Shown piece after piece: positions 23,078 to 36,500 of a DNA stretch of 64,000 bases. How positions within the stretch are numbered: position 1 is the first letter of the stretch; each line of letters starts with the position of its first letter. Source of the stretch: Sesamum alatum (Eukaryota > Streptophyta > Magnoliopsida > Lamiales > Pedaliaceae); NCBI GenBank assembly GCA_034509735.1, contig JACGWO010000013.1, positions 12,048,136-12,112,135 of the forward strand. The letters run 5' to 3'. Below the pieces are notes generated by a model that did no database searches, had not been told where the DNA came from, and saw only the letters and a program-made list of their open reading frames with translations. The position numbers and the translations under genes were made by a program.

Positions 23078-23325
23078 CCGGTTCGATGTAAGGGGCATAG
23101 ATCTATGTGTTTGGCATGATCTACTTGATTTACATCTTTTATAAGCATGTGTTATTGTATGAATATTTGAATAAGTATGATTGTTCATTTGTTTGAATTT
23201 GATGGACATTATGCATGCGATTAAAATAAGATTGGATCTTAATATTGCATGTCCATTTTCAGCTTATTATGTATAATTTGTGATGAAAAGAAAGGTTGAA
23301 AAAACATGAAAATTCGAACAGCAGC

Positions 23326-23465
23326 GGCAGCGGTTGGTTGCCACCCTTGATGGCCGGTCACTGGCTGGCGGGCGCGCGGCCAGGCGCGCGCCTGCGCGCA
23401 CCCTGGCCGGCGTGCCTACTAGCGTGCGTGCGTGCGCATGGCCGGCTGGCACAACGGCTGGGCCG
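23326..23465. other. GC-rich leader segment of Copia A
   Basis: About 140 bp of strongly GC/CpG-rich DNA in an otherwise AT-rich leader. It is rich in self-complementary words, for example GGCCAGG (23,378-23,384) with CCTGGCC (23,402-23,408). The same position in Copia D and C holds much longer GC-rich segments. Overlapping frames on both strands (Ala/Arg-rich) are compositional artefacts. Confidence 0.8.
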
Positions 23466-24105
23466 TTTATTGTCATTTTTCGACGTTTTCTGAAAAATTT
23501 GATTGCACATTATTCTAAAAATAAATTAATTTTGCATATTTATTTTGGAATTATTGAATTTTTTCTTAGATCAAATTTTCTTAATTAATTTGGATTTAAT
23601 ACATGTATTGGATGCATTATATGTAATGTTTATTAAATTTGAGATTTGAACTTTGCATATTATTTATATATTTGTACCTTGTGATGTTGGACATCACTTG
23701 GATATTTTGAATATCCATGGTTAAGCATGATTATTTGGAATAATTGTGTTATGTGCGTTGATGGAATCAACATGGGATGATCACAAGAGTCCTAGACCTT
23801 GTGTATTGATGAATGTATGTTATTTACATTTCTGTTGGGTGGGGCCTGCGTGCCTCTTGTTTTGGGACTATCATCTCCCGTATTTAAGCCTCATGATGTT
23901 AAGGCTTATTTATTTCCCATGTATTACTTTCATTTGTAATGAGAGTAGATAGGTTTGGTGAGGTTTTTAATTTTTGACAAGCTCATGGAGTAGAAGACCC
24001 AAGGAGAAACATCAAGGCGTGAAACAAGAAGAGTCACAAGGCCCATTGGAATGACAATGGGTATATCATTTTGTAATAATATAGGACCACCCTAGACAGA
24101 CCATA

Positions 24106-24129
24106 GACTCACTGCGGGCTCAGTGGGTC
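24106..24129 (+). other. Conserved leader hairpin, Copia A
   Basis: GACTCACTG, loop CGGGCT, then CAGTGGGTC form a 9-bp stem with one T-G wobble. The same hairpin occurs in Copia C (59,823) and Copia D (46,483, minus strand) with compensating changes. Confidence 0.65.
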
Positions 24130-24396
24130 GCATAGGTTGGGCTTGTGATCATCCTAACAGGGGTATGCTATGTTTTCTGCATGCGGCATATTTATTTAAA
24201 CGCTTTAAATATTGGATATTTATGCATGCTAAAATATTTAATGTGATGAGGTCTTGGTCGTTTAACAAACTCTTATTTGGTTGGACCAAATTAAATATTA
24301 GGCCCAGAACGGACATGGATCAAAATGGTATTTTGATCTATCCGAACCTTCCATCCACAACAATGTGGTGAGGAAGCTACCACTACCCAAGTGTGG

Positions 24397-24493
24397 TCTC
24401 ACAAGTCGTGGCACACTTGGACTAGGGGAAAGTTGCACTATTGTTGTGAACAAAGAGATTGCACTCGCTGTTTCCCTGTCTCACGAGTCGTGG
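24397..24493 (+). repeat. Twin palindromes in the leader of Copia A
   Basis: TCTCACAAGTCGTGG (24,397-24,411) and TCTCACGAGTCGTGG (24,479-24,493) lie 82 nt apart. Each is built on the 11-bp palindrome CACGAGTCGTG, the first with a single G-to-A change. The pair recurs in Copia C and D. Confidence 0.7.
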
Positions 24494-24857
24494 GGGGCAA
24501 CAGTTTGAGGCATGATTTGGTTGATGGGTCGGGCCCAACACTGAGTAACATGGTTCGCTTGGAGTCCTCGAAACCATGCAAACATGTGAGGCAAAATATC
24601 TTGGGAATCTCATGGGATGAGAACGATATTGGATATCTCCCACGAGGTCTTCTCATGTGAATCGTAAAAGCGGGACATGGAGATTACGCTTGTAGATCCC
24701 AAGCCCACTAGGAAATGGTTTCCCGAAACTCCGCTTGAGAGTGGTGGACTTTCGTATAAATAGTGGGAGGATTAAAGACTAAAAGCCATGTCTTCAACTT
24801 GAATAATAATATTATCATCATATGCTAATTTCAACTTTACATTTCATAAATGTAGAT

Positions 24858-25209
24858 ATGTCTAAGAATCCATTGACCACGATACTTGAGACCAATAAGT
24901 TTAATGGAACGAACTACTCGGACTGGCTGAGAAACCTGAGGATTGTCCTCGATTTCAAGAACCAAGGCTACGTCTTGGACGAGTCGGCGCCAAGAGATTT
25001 ACCGGAGGGGTCCACGCCAGAAGAACGTTTGACGTTCGAGAAATGGCGTGAGGACAACCGAAAAGTGAGCAGTATCATATTGGCTTCAATGTCTAATGAC
25101 ATCCAGAAGCAATATGTGAGGCTGGACAACGTCTCCGCCATAATAGCCCGCATGAACGAGGTTTATGCGGTTCCGGACAGGCATATTAGATATGCCGCCG
25201 CAAAAGCAT
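24858..25209 (+). pseudogene. Copia A gag, N-terminal segment
   Basis: ATG 24,858 begins MSKNPLTTILETNKFNGTNY and leads into WLRNLRIVLDFKNQGYVLDE, a Copia gag of the UBN2 type. The same start is used in Copia C (60,615) and D (45,726), which supports it over the upstream ATG at 24,822. No stop occurs before the Gypsy G1 insertion at 25,210, which falls within an alanine-lysine-alanine stretch. Gag continues at 33,589. Confidence 0.85.
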
Positions 25210-26677
25210 TGTAGCACCCTCTAACGGCACTACAACTATATCTTCCCTAAATATCACACTTAATGTAAACCCTGATTATATGTATAATTAGGCACATAAT
25301 CTAGTCCCTATTGAGTATATATACACATAGTCTCATCATCACAACAAGAATATTTAATATCTCATCCACAAGATCATATATACATATATCAAGTATGACA
25401 AAAATGGGACTATTATAATTAGTTCACATGCTATTCTCGCTTTTAATCCAAAATGTGAATTCTATTTCCATTTATCACTGTTCTTGTAAGCCAACTAGCA
25501 ACATAAAACCACATAGCAGCATATTTCACGTACAAGCTCATAACATATCTCAATAGGTTTCCTCATTTCACTTTCACGACATAATCATTCAAAGTAATCA
25601 TCAATCACTCGTACAGTTCCAATAGATTAGTGCCAGCACGAATCACAGACTCACATAAAAGTAATATTACCAAGAAATGAAACATATACAAATAATACTA
25701 ATTATTTACGTACACACTAATAGAAATAAAGAACATATATATAAGTAGCACTAATTATTTACTTACCTCGACTTACAATGATCTACTTGTACGTAGGGAG
25801 TTGCTCAATCATTCACCTTATCCCCCTTATCCTATAATAAGTTATAATGCATATAATCAACAAATCAAAAGTATCGTAATTTCTAAATAAAATATTAAAT
25901 AGTAATTATATATATTTTTACCAATATCTCAATATTTCATTAAACCCCTCATCCTATTATAACTACCACTCATAATAACAATTCTTGGATTATATTTATC
26001 TCAAAATATACTTATCTTTACTAAATATAATATTTTCAAATATATTCTATAATATTTCTCAAATAAAATTTTCAACCCGATTAAACTAAGCCAATCAATT
26101 GTAGAAATTATTAAATCTAGTAAATTAAGCAGTTTAAGTCATTAATTATAACACCCCTAATTCAATCGAGACATTTAACCAGGCACTAATTATAAATACT
26201 CAATTTCATAAAATTCTCCAGTTAAACACTAAATCGAATAGTATAAACCACATTTATAAATGCACTTATTAAATAATATCATTATATAAATTAAAACTAA
26301 TTAAAATAAAATTATTTCTTACCTCATTTTTCGCCGATTTTGTTTGTGTGTATGTATGTGTGTTGTGTGTGTTTTTATGTTTTTTTTGTGTGTGTGTGTT
26401 TTTAAATGATGGGGGGTGGGCGGCCCATCATTATCCCACCCCTCTTTTTCCCTTTTTTTTTATTTTTAATAAACATTTTCAAAATACCAATTACGTCCTT
26501 TCTAATTTCTTAATTAATATAATTTACTCCCAAATATTATATAAAGCTCCAATTCACTCCGTTCAAGTCTTAATATGATCACAATTTAATCTATAATATA
26601 CCTACTAATTAACTAAATTTTCTTAAATAATTATCAATTAACCCCATAATTATGATTAAAAATTTGTGGGCGTCACA
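25210..26677 (-). repeat. 3' LTR (element sense) of Gypsy G1, internally deleted
   Basis: 1,468 bp against 2,074 bp for the other LTR. The shortage is one 603-bp block missing at 25,474-25,475, where TAT joins directly to CACTG; the other LTR has TAT at both edges of the block. A TG-rich microsatellite lies at 26,343-26,402. Confidence 0.9.
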
Positions 26678-26691
26678 ATTCTCCCCTCCTA
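26678..26691 (-). other. Polypurine tract of Gypsy G1
   Basis: On the minus strand AGGAGGGGAGAAT directly precedes the LTR start TGTGACGCCC. This is the expected position and composition for the plus-strand primer of reverse transcription. Confidence 0.8.
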
Positions 26692-26713
26692 ATAAAAATT
26701 TCGTCCCCGAAAT

Positions 26714-29700
26714 TTAATTAACGTACCGGCTCAGAGAATATATATATGGATACTTCTCTCTCATACTCTCCTCAACCTCCCAAGTGGCTTCTCTGGGAGA
26801 GTGATGACTCCATTTTACCTTCACCATAGGTATTTCTTTATTCCTCAACTTCTTTATACTCCGATCCAAAATTTCTATTGGTTCCTCTATGTACGTTAAT
26901 CCCTCTGATATTTCTATCTCTGGTTCACGCAAGATGTGACTAGGATCAGATCGATATCGACTTAACATGGACACATGGAACACATCATATATTTGCGACA
27001 ACTCTACTGGTAATGCTAATCGATAAGCTAGTGGTCCGACTCGCTCGATAATTTCGTATGGCCCAATATATCTCGGACTTAACTTTCCTTGCTTACCGAA
27101 TCTTAAGATTCCCCTCCATGGTGATACTTTCAGAAAAACTTTCTCTCCCACCTCATATTCCATCTCCCTGCGATGTTTGTCAACATAACTTTTCTGCCGA
27201 TCTTGAGCTGCCTTCAAACATTTTTTGACTATTTGTATCTTATCCACTGTTTCTTGGACTAATTCGGGCCCCTCAAGTTGTCTTAATCCCTCAACGTCCC
27301 AACAAATTGGACTCCGGCATTTTCTTCCATACAAAACTTCATACGGAGCCATACCAATACTAGAATGAAAACTGTTATTATATGCAAATTCTATCAGTGG
27401 TAAATGATCATCCCAGTTCCCTCTGAACTCAATCACACAGGCTCTCATCATATTTTCTAAAGTCTGAATGGTCCTTTCTGATTGTCCATCTGTCTGAGGA
27501 TGAAATGCCGTACTGAAGTGCAAGCTTGTACCTAATGCCCTTTGCAAACTTCCCCAAAAATGAGACGTAAACCGAGGATCTCTGTCGGAGACTATAGAAG
27601 TAGGAATTCCATGTAATCTCACAATTTCCGAAACATACAACTCAGCCAACTTATCCAAAGAATCATTTTGTCTTACCGGCAAAAAGTGAGCAGATTTAGT
27701 CAATCTATCCACGATCACCCAAATAGCATCATGTTTCTTGAACGTACGTGGTAATCCAATGACAAAATCCATAGTAATCTTTTTCCATTTCCATTCAGGT
27801 ATAGATAGAGGATGAAGCTTACCAGCTGGTGCTTGGTGTTCTGCTTTAACTTGCTGACAAGTTAAACATTTAGCCACAAACTCTGCAACATCTTTCTTCA
27901 TGGTTGGCCACCAATAGTAGGGTCTCAAATCTCGATACATCTTAGTACTGCCAGGATGCATAGCATACGGTGCATAGTGCGCCTCGTGCATGATCTCCGT
28001 TCTCAATTCCTCTACATTCGGCACACACATACGCTTCCCATTTAATAACATACCATCGTCCTGTATTACAAATTGGTCATTCTTTCCTTCTTGTGCCTTG
28101 GCTTTCATTTTCTGCAAGTGCGGATCACTATTCTGTGCATTCTTAACTTTGTCCCTAAGGGAGGGCTTCACTTGAAGAGTGGCAAGTAAAAGATCATCAC
28201 CAACGCTAAAACTCATATTCATTGCCCTGAGGGCAGCTAAATTCTCCTCATTATAGCAAATCATACTTGCTAGTTGGTCCACCGTCTTTCTACTCAAAGC
28301 ATCTGCAACTGCATTTGCCTTTCCGGGGTGATAATCAATAGTACAATCATAGTCCTTCAATAACTCGATCCATCTTCTTTGCCTCAAATTCAACTCTTTC
28401 TGCGTTGGAATATATTTTAAACTTTTATGATCTGTAAATATTTGAAACGTCTCTACATAAAGATAATGTCTCCAGATTTTCAATGCATGCACAATCGCTG
28501 CCAATTCCAGATCATGGGTCGGATAGTTCAATTCATGCGGCCTCAACTGCCTCGAAGCATAAGCTATAACCCTTCCATGTTGCATCAAAACACATCCGAG
28601 TCCTTGCCGTGAAGCATCAGTATATACCACATATCCTCCATTCCCAGATGGCAATGCAAGAATAGGTGCTGAGGTAAGTCTTTTCTTCAACTCTTCAAAA
28701 CTCTTATCACAGATGTCATTCCAATTGAATGGTGCATTCTTCTTTAACAGATTTGTCAGGGGTCTCGCAATCACAAAGAAATCTTTCACAAATCGTCTAT
28801 AATACCCAGCCAATCCTAGAAAACTGCAAACTTCTGATGCATTTTTACGTGGCTCCCACTCCAAAATAGTCTTAACTTTTGCCGGATCAGGTTGTACCCC
28901 TTGCTTCGAAACAACATGCCCTAAGAAAGCAATCTCCTCCATCCAAAATTCACATTTGCTAAATTTAGCATACAGTTGTTTTTCTCTCAAAATTTGTAAA
29001 ACTGTCCTTAAATGTTGTTCATGTTCCCCGTGACTACTAGAGTATATCAGAATATCATCAATAAACACAATCACAAATTGATCAAGAAATGGCTGTAAGG
29101 TTTTGTTCATCAACGACATGAAAGCGGCAGGGGCATTTGTTAACCCAAATGGCATAACAACAAATTCATAATGGCCATACCTGGTTCGAAAAGCTATCTT
29201 TGGAATAGATCATTCTTCAATTCGCAGTTGCCAATAACCTGATCTCAAATCAATTTTAGAAAACACAGTTGCACCCTTCAGTTGGTCAAGTAAATCATCT
29301 ATCCGTGGCAGAGGATACTTGTTCTTAATTGTAATCCGATTCAACTGCCTATAATCAACACATAATCTCATACTCCCATCCTTCTTCTTTACGAATAATA
29401 CTGGTGCTCCCCAAGGCGAAATACTTGGTCGTATTAACCCCTTATCGAGTAATTCTTCTAATTACTTCTTTAATTCTTTCAGTTCAAGTGGAGCCATTCT
29501 ATATGGTGCAATCGAAATAGGTGATGCCCCAAGAATAGTTTCTATTTCAAAATCCACTTCTCGATGAGGTGGTAACCCAGGTAATTCTTCTGGAAAAACA
29601 TCAGGAAATTCCCTAACTACTAGAACATCTGACACACCCGGACTGACCTTCGTAGTATCACGTACACTAGCTAGGTATGCTTCACACCCTTCTTTAATTA

Positions 29701-31403
29701 AATTAAAAGCAGTCATAGCAGAAATTAAACAGTTAGGTATAACTTTTCTCTCTCCCACTATAACCGTCTTCATTTGCCCATCGATTTCTACAGCCACCTC
29801 TTTTGTTTGACAGTCCACCAAAGCATGATTACTAGATAACCAATCCATCCCTACGATAACATCAAACTCCCTAAGGTTTATCACAGCCAAATCTGCATAT
29901 AGTGTGACACTATCCACTACTATTGGACAAGATCTCACAACAGTATTAACAAATATAACCCCACCAGCAGGCATAGATACACATAAGTCATGCCCCAACT
30001 GTTCAATACTAGCATGCACACGTGATGCAAAATCATGTGATATAAATGAACAAGTAGATCCTGGATCAATTAACACATGCGCACCAGAATTGCAAATAGA
30101 AAAGGAACCAGTAATAACCTCAGGTGCAGTAGGAGCTTGTTCCCTAGTAATGGCATACACCCTTGCTTGTGGCTGAGATTGACTACTTTGTCCAGTCGAT
30201 GTTGTAGAAATAGTCCCGCTACCTCGACCACCTCTTCCTCGACCCTTATTTGTACTAGCCCGTTGCACATTTTCCCCCACACTACTTGGTCCTGAAATCT
30301 GGGATCCACTGGCATCAACTCTCCACGTAGGACAATCCCTGACAATATGCCCCTGTTGGTGGCAACGATAACATATGATTGGCTGGACTCCCCAACATTC
30401 ACCGGTGTGTTTCCTACCGCAATTCATGCACGAGGGAATAGACCTTCCACTAAACGATCTGGTTGGACCCTGTCTTCCCCCAAATCCTACTGAGGTAGAC
30501 CCGCCTCTACTTGACGATACTAATGGAGACCTATTAGTTTGACTCATTCCTCGGCCTCTGTACCCACCTCTCTGAAAACCAGAACTCTTAAAAGAAACTG
30601 CACCGCTCGGTCCACCTGTAAAGTTAGGATTACCTGTCCACTTCTTTCGTTTAGCTTCAGCATAATTCCTTTCTATGGATGTCTCTTCAGCTCTCAATGC
30701 TGCTTCCAAAAGTGCACTGTAACTCGGAGGTTTGATTGCTATCTTCTCTCGTATCTCAAGCCTCAGGCCTCTTTCAAATCTGTCTCTCCTCAATTCATCG
30801 GTACTTACCTCTTCTGGAGCATACTTGGATAGCCTCACAAATTGTAGCTCGTATTCGGCAACAGACAAATCATTCTGCTTTAATTCTAGAAATTCAACTT
30901 TCTTACGGTTTCTGTACACCGGTGGAGTGTATTTCTCAGCAAATTCCCTCAAGAAATTGTTCCATGTTAAAGTGATTGGTCGATTCCTACTCCCTGGAAC
31001 AGTTTCCTACCAATCCAACGCATCTTTCTCCAATAAAGACACTGCATACCTCAACTTTTGTTCATAAGTGCATTCAATTCTGTCGAGAACTCTTTCCGTA
31101 TTCCTCAACCATTCTTCTGCTTCTGCAGGATCAGTTGTACCAGCAAATACCTTCGCACCCTGTCTTCTAACTATCTCATAGTTTTTTATCAATGACTACA
31201 TCTTGTGGTTGGGGTTGGGGTTGTGGTGGTGGAGCCATCCTCTGCATAAACTCTAGGAATTGTTGCATAAAAGGATTTACTTCTGGTTGGGGAACGTTTC
31301 TATTCTGGGCTTCTAACCCCTGATGTTCAGATGCATGATCATGACCCTGTACAGACTCTAATGACTCAGTTGGGCCAGCAGCGTTTTCACCAGACGCTTC
31401 CAT
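26714..31403 (-). pseudogene. Gypsy G1 gag-pol polyprotein, lightly damaged
   Basis: Gag starts at ATG 31,401-31,403 (MEASGENAAGPTES). A frameshift at about 31,180-31,192 and a stop at 31,007-31,009 interrupt gag. The zinc knuckle CYRCHQQGHIVRDC and the aspartic protease region VLIDPGSTCSFI lie in the 29,462-30,952 frame. A TAA at 29,462-29,464 follows ELKELKK, and RT then resumes in the same sense with a TGA at 29,210-29,212. The frame 29,155-26,714 (813 codons) is intact. It contains RT ([22 protein letters not shown]), RNase H ([10 protein letters not shown]), integrase (HHCC, then DFVIGLP, SDRDPRF, SERTIQ) and a chromodomain-like tail ([19 protein letters not shown]). Only four lesions are visible, so the copy is recently dead. 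Confidence 0.9.
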
Positions 31404-31497
31404 CCTATATGAAATGCATATGTATAATTAGACTCATAATATATATGTTAAGTATAATACCACATAGTATCAAATAACCCCAGAGAATCTAATCCCT

Positions 31498-31509
31498 GCT
31501 CTGGTACCA
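31498..31509 (-). other. Primer-binding site of Gypsy G1
   Basis: On the minus strand TGGTACCAGAGC lies 5 nt after the LTR end, with one mismatch to the initiator Met tRNA-complementary TGGTATCAGAGC. Confidence 0.8.
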
Positions 31510-31514
31510 CCAAA

Positions 31515-33588
31515 TGTAGCACCCTCTAACGGCACTACGACTATATCTTCCCTAAATATCACACTTAATGTAAATCCTGATTATATGTATAATTAGGCAC
31601 ATAATCTAGTCCCTATTGAGTATATATACACATAGTCTCATCATCACAACAAGAATATTTAATATCTCATCCACAAGATCATATATACATATATCAAGTA
31701 CGACAAAAATGGGACTATTATAATTAGTTCACATGCTATTCTCGCTTTTAATCCAAAATGTGAATTCTATTTCCATTTATGATAAGGAGAAAATTGCATA
31801 CTGGCCCGACCTGACTGGAATGCAAACCCGTGGACCTAGTTGTCGTGAATAGGCACAGCAAAATCTACACCTGAAAAATGTTAGCAGAGGGATGAGCCTG
31901 CAACTCAATAAGTAAATAACCGGTACCACTATACACGCACCTCAATTATATCAACAAGACAAAAACAAACAACGTATGTAAAATATAATCAACTTAATCA
32001 AACACGTTTTATTTTATCTCTCCACGTAGTCATCCCATAACACGATAACCAATCAAACTTGTCTTTTCCTAGTTGGCTTACAAGAAAGGTGATATAGTGT
32101 TTTCCCCCATCAACTCAACCTCACTATTCATTCATACATATACATGAATCCCCTTGACATGTCACACAGGCTCATCAATCTCATTTCGCATCAAAGCTCT
32201 TTCATTTCGCATCATAGCTCTTTTTATTTCGCATCATAGCTCTTTTCACATCGCATCATAGCTCTTTCATATCGCATCATAGCTTTTTTCATTTTATTTT
32301 GCCACATAGGCTATTCAACAACATCAAGGGGCATTCATATTATAATTACATTTAATTTCCATCACTCCCTCGATTCCACATATCACCGTTCTTGTAAGCC
32401 AACTAGCAACATAAAACCACATAGCAGCATATTTCACGTACAAGCTCATAACATATCTCAATAGGTTTCCTCATTTCACTTTCACGACATAATCATTCAA
32501 AGTAATCATCAATCACTCGTACAATTCAAATAGATTAGTGCCAGCACGAATCACAGACTCACATAAAAGTAATATTACCAAGAAATGAAACATATACAAA
32601 TAATACTAATTATTTACGTACACACTAATAGAAATAAAGAACATATATATAAGTAGCACTAATTATTTACTTAGCTCGACTTACAACGATCTACTTGTAC
32701 ATAGGGAGTTGCTCAATCATTCACCTTATCCCCCTTATCCTATAATAAGTTATAATGCATATAATCAACACATCAAAAGTATCGTAATTTCTAAATAAAA
32801 TATTAAATAGTAATTATATATATTTTTCACCAATATCTCAATATTTCATTAAACCCCTCATCCTATTATAACTTCCACTCATAATAACAATTCTTGGATT
32901 ATATTTATCTCAAAATATACTTATCTTTACTAAATATAATATTTTCAAATATATTCTATAATATTTCTCAAATAAAAATTTCAACCCGATTAAACTAAGC
33001 CAATCAATTGTAGAAATTATTAAATCTAGTAAATTAAGCAGTTTAAGCCATTAATTATAACACCCCTAATTCAATTGAGATATTTAACCAGGCACTAATT
33101 ATAAATACTCAATTTCATAAAATTTTCCGGTTAAACACTAAATCGAATAGTATAAACCACATTTAATAAATGCACTTATTAAATAATATCATTATATAAA
33201 TTAAAACTAATTAAAATAAAATTATTTCTTACCTCATTTTTCGCCGATTTTATTTCTGTGTGTATGTATGTGTGTTGTGTGTGTTTTTATGTTTTTTGTG
33301 TGTGTGTGTTTTTAAATGATGGGGGGTGGGTGGCCCGTCATTATCCCACCCCTCTTTTTCCCTTTTTTTTAAATTTTTAATAAACATTTTCAAAATACCC
33401 ATTACGTCCTTTCTAATTTCTTAATTAATATAATTTGCTCCCAAATATTATATAAAGCTCTAATTCACTCCATTCAAGTCTTAATATAATCACAATTTAA
33501 TCTATAATATACCTACTAATTAACTAAATTTTCTTAAATAATTATCAATTAACCCTATAATTATGGTTAAAAATTTGTGGGCGTCACA
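31515..33588 (-). repeat. 5' LTR (element sense) of Gypsy G1, full length
   Basis: 2,074 bp, TGTAGCACCC ... GGGCGTCACA. It keeps the 603-bp block (31,781-32,383) missing from the other LTR. This block is probably ancestral, because the older relative G2 has matching sequence (about 1,134-1,175). Confidence 0.9.
32181..32290. repeat. Minisatellite of five units, 21-23 bp, in the G1 LTR
   Basis: Five successive imperfect units based on TTTCGCATCATAGCTCTTT. The units differ by one to three bases and lie within the LTR block deleted from the partner LTR. Confidence 0.85.
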
Positions 33589-36500
33589 AGCATTCGTTGG
33601 CACCAAGCTTGCTGAAGGATCGTCTATACAGAGTCACGGGGTTAAGATGCTCTCCCTAGTGGAGAAACTCGAAGACCTTACTGGGCTTAACAATGACACG
33701 TACATTGACGTGATCCTCCAGTAGCTTCCTCCGTCCTATGCCCCGTTTGTTGTAAACTATAACATGAATGGACTTGAGAAGTCTATTCATGAGTTGATCA
33801 ATATGTTCGTTCAATACAAGGCAACGACCCACAGGTCGGCGCCGGTGGTATTGATAGGAGAGGCTTCGACCTCCAAAGCGAATGGCAAGAGGGTCGGGAC
33901 GCTGGAAGAGGAAGAAGGGATACTGTTCGCGCTCCAGGAACCCCTGTTGCCCCGGTGGGGATGGGCCAAGGGAAAGAGAAGGCCCATGGTTCTCAGCGGT
34001 CCAAGGCAAATGATGTCTGCATGCATTGCCAAAGAAAGGGGCATTGGAAGAGGGAGTGCCCACAACTCCGCTCCAACCTAGGTATGTTTGTAGTTGAAGT
34101 AAACATGATAACTAATTCTGCTTCATGGGTATTGGATACCGGGTGTGGTGCTCACATCTGCAATGATTTGCAGGCACTGCAAAGAAGCAGAAAGCTAACC
34201 AAGGATGAGATGATCCTGAGGCTAGGCGATGACAAGGCCGTTGCTGCGGAAGCCGTGGGATCAATGGAGTTAGCCATTAGTAGTCATGTTAGGATTATAC
34301 TGAACGATTGTTTCTATGTACCTAACATAACTAAAAACATTGTGTCTATCCCGGTCCTTGATAAGGAGGGATATTCCTTTACCATCAATAAAAACGGTTT
34401 TTATATTATAAATGATAGTGTTTCTCATTTGCTTGGTACATTAGTGAACGATATGTACATACTTCAACAATCTAATTGGATTATGACTTCGGAACACAAA
34501 TGAAAACATGATAACCAGGATAACGCACAGATATGGCATGCGAGGTTAGGTCACAATTCTAAATATAGGATAAGAAGGTTGGTAGACTCAAAGAGTCTAG
34601 AAATAGACGATTTGGACAACCCACCGACCTGCGAATCTTGTCTAAAGGGAAAGATGACCAAGAAACCCTTTGTTGGACAAAGCATGCTAGCCAACGGTCT
34701 GTTGGATTTGATCTATACGGATGTCTGTGGCCCACTAAATGCTCAGGCTAGAGGTGGGTACTCGTCCTTCATAACCTTTACTGATGATCACTCACGGTAT
34801 GGTTATGTTTACCTGATGAGGTACAAGTCTGAAGCCTTTGGAAGGTTTAACGAATACAGACTTGAGTAGAGAACCAAACCGGTCGAAAGATCAAAGCCCT
34901 TCGGTCGGACCGAGGTGGGGAGTATTTGAGTGGTGACTTTATTGATTATCTAAAAGAGAATGGGATTCTCTCTCAGTGGACCCCTCCTGGAACACCACAG
35001 CTTAATGGTATATCTGAAAGGCGGAATCGGACCTTGTTGGATATGGTCCGATCCATGATGAGTTTTACCGAACTCCCCTTATCCTTCTGGGCATACGCTC
35101 TTGAGACGGCGGCCAAAGTTTTGAACTTAGCGCCATCTAAGAAGATATCCCAGACGCCATATGAGATATGGCATGGCAAGCCTGCCTCCTATAAATACTT
35201 GAAAGTGTGGTGTTGCCTCGCATACATCAAGAGATTAGTGGGAGATAAAGTGGACTCGAGGTCTAGTTTATGCAGTTTCATCGGGTATCTGAAAGAAACT
35301 ACGGGGTATTATTTCTATTATCCCTCCAAGCAAAAGGTTTTTGTCTCGCGAAATGCAGTATTCTTGGAAAAAGGTTTTTCATCGGATAGTCGACGCGATG
35401 AGGTACTCCTTTAGATTTCGAGTGAGGTACCCCATGAGGCGGCAGTGACATCTGAGCCGGTAGTTCCCACTGATAATGTTCCGGCCCTTCGTAGGCCGGC
35501 CAAACTATCCCAAACACCTGATAGGTATAGATTTCTGGGCCTGACCGGTCAGTTGGATAATGATCCAAAGACGTATGGAGAAGCGATGTCAGACATCGAT
35601 TCGGAAAAGTGGCTTGAGGCCATGAAATCCGAGATGGACTCGATGGGTACAAACCAGGTTTGGACCCTAATGGACCCACCCAAAGGGGTAAAACCCGTAG
35701 GATGTAAATGGGTCTACAAACGTAAGCTTGGAGCTGACGGGGAGGTTAAAAACTTCAAAGCCAGGCTTGTGGCGAAGGGTTACACTCAGCGACCCGGGGT
35801 CAATTTTGAGGAAACCTATTCGCCCGTAGGTATGGCTAAGTCCATTCGGATATTACTTGCCATAGTAGCATGTGATAACTATGAAATATGATAGATGGAT
35901 GTGAAAACCGCTTTCCTCAACGATTTCGTAGAGAAAGAGATCTATATGGATCAACCAGAAGGTTTCACATCTGTTGGAGAAGAGCAGAAGGTTTGCCGTC
36001 TCCAAAGGTCCATCTATGGCCTCAAACAAGCTTCCCGAGGCTAGAACATACATTTTGATGAAGTCATACGGGGATATGATTTCACCGAGAATAAGTCCGA
36101 TCCTTGTGTATACAAGAAGATCAGTGGGAGCTCAGTTGCGTTTCTGGTGCTTTACATGGATGACATCTTTCTCATTGGGAATGATGATAAGATGTTGGGA
36201 ACCACTAAAGCTTGATTGTCGACACAATTATCCATGAAGGATATGGGCGAGGCATCCTACATCCTTGGCATCAAGATCTACAGGGATAGATCTAGAAGGA
36301 TGTTAGGAATGGCCCAGTCCTCGTACATTGAGAAAGTCTTGAAGAGATTCAAGATGGAGAACTCAAAACGAGGATTCCTTCCTATGAGGCATGTAATTAA
36401 GTTATCCAAGAAGCAGTCTCCTAAGACTAATGAGGAGTTTAAACGGATGTTGGACATCCCCTATGCTTCAGCCGTAGGCAGCATTCAGTATGTTGTCCAG

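Larger units (their letters stand above)
25210..33588 (-). mobile_element. Gypsy G1: Ty3/Gypsy chromovirus-like element, complete ends
   Basis: An 8,379-bp element with genes on the minus strand. It starts TGTAGCACCCTC and ends GGGCGTCACA. The target duplication AGCAT (25,205-25,209 and 33,589-33,593) is perfect. It carries two LTRs, a Met-tRNA-type primer site, a polypurine tract, gag, protease, RT, RNase H and integrase. The two LTRs show only scattered single-base differences, so this is among the youngest insertions here. The C-terminal chromodomain-like tail and long LTRs fit the Tekay/Del group; that assignment is from memory of the family. Confidence 0.92.

Noticed and set aside
23267..23588. 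Short GC-rich ORFs on both strands in the leader of Copia A
   Set aside because: Compositional artefact of the GC-rich leader block. The other copies conserve no frame.
26714..29155. Considered as a host gene because the 813-codon frame is intact
   Set aside because: It encodes RT, RNase H and integrase between two matching LTRs with a primer site and a perfect target duplication, so it belongs to Gypsy G1.
32160..32300. CRISPR-like short repeats
   Set aside because: The units are tandem without unique spacers and sit in a plant LTR, so this is a minisatellite.
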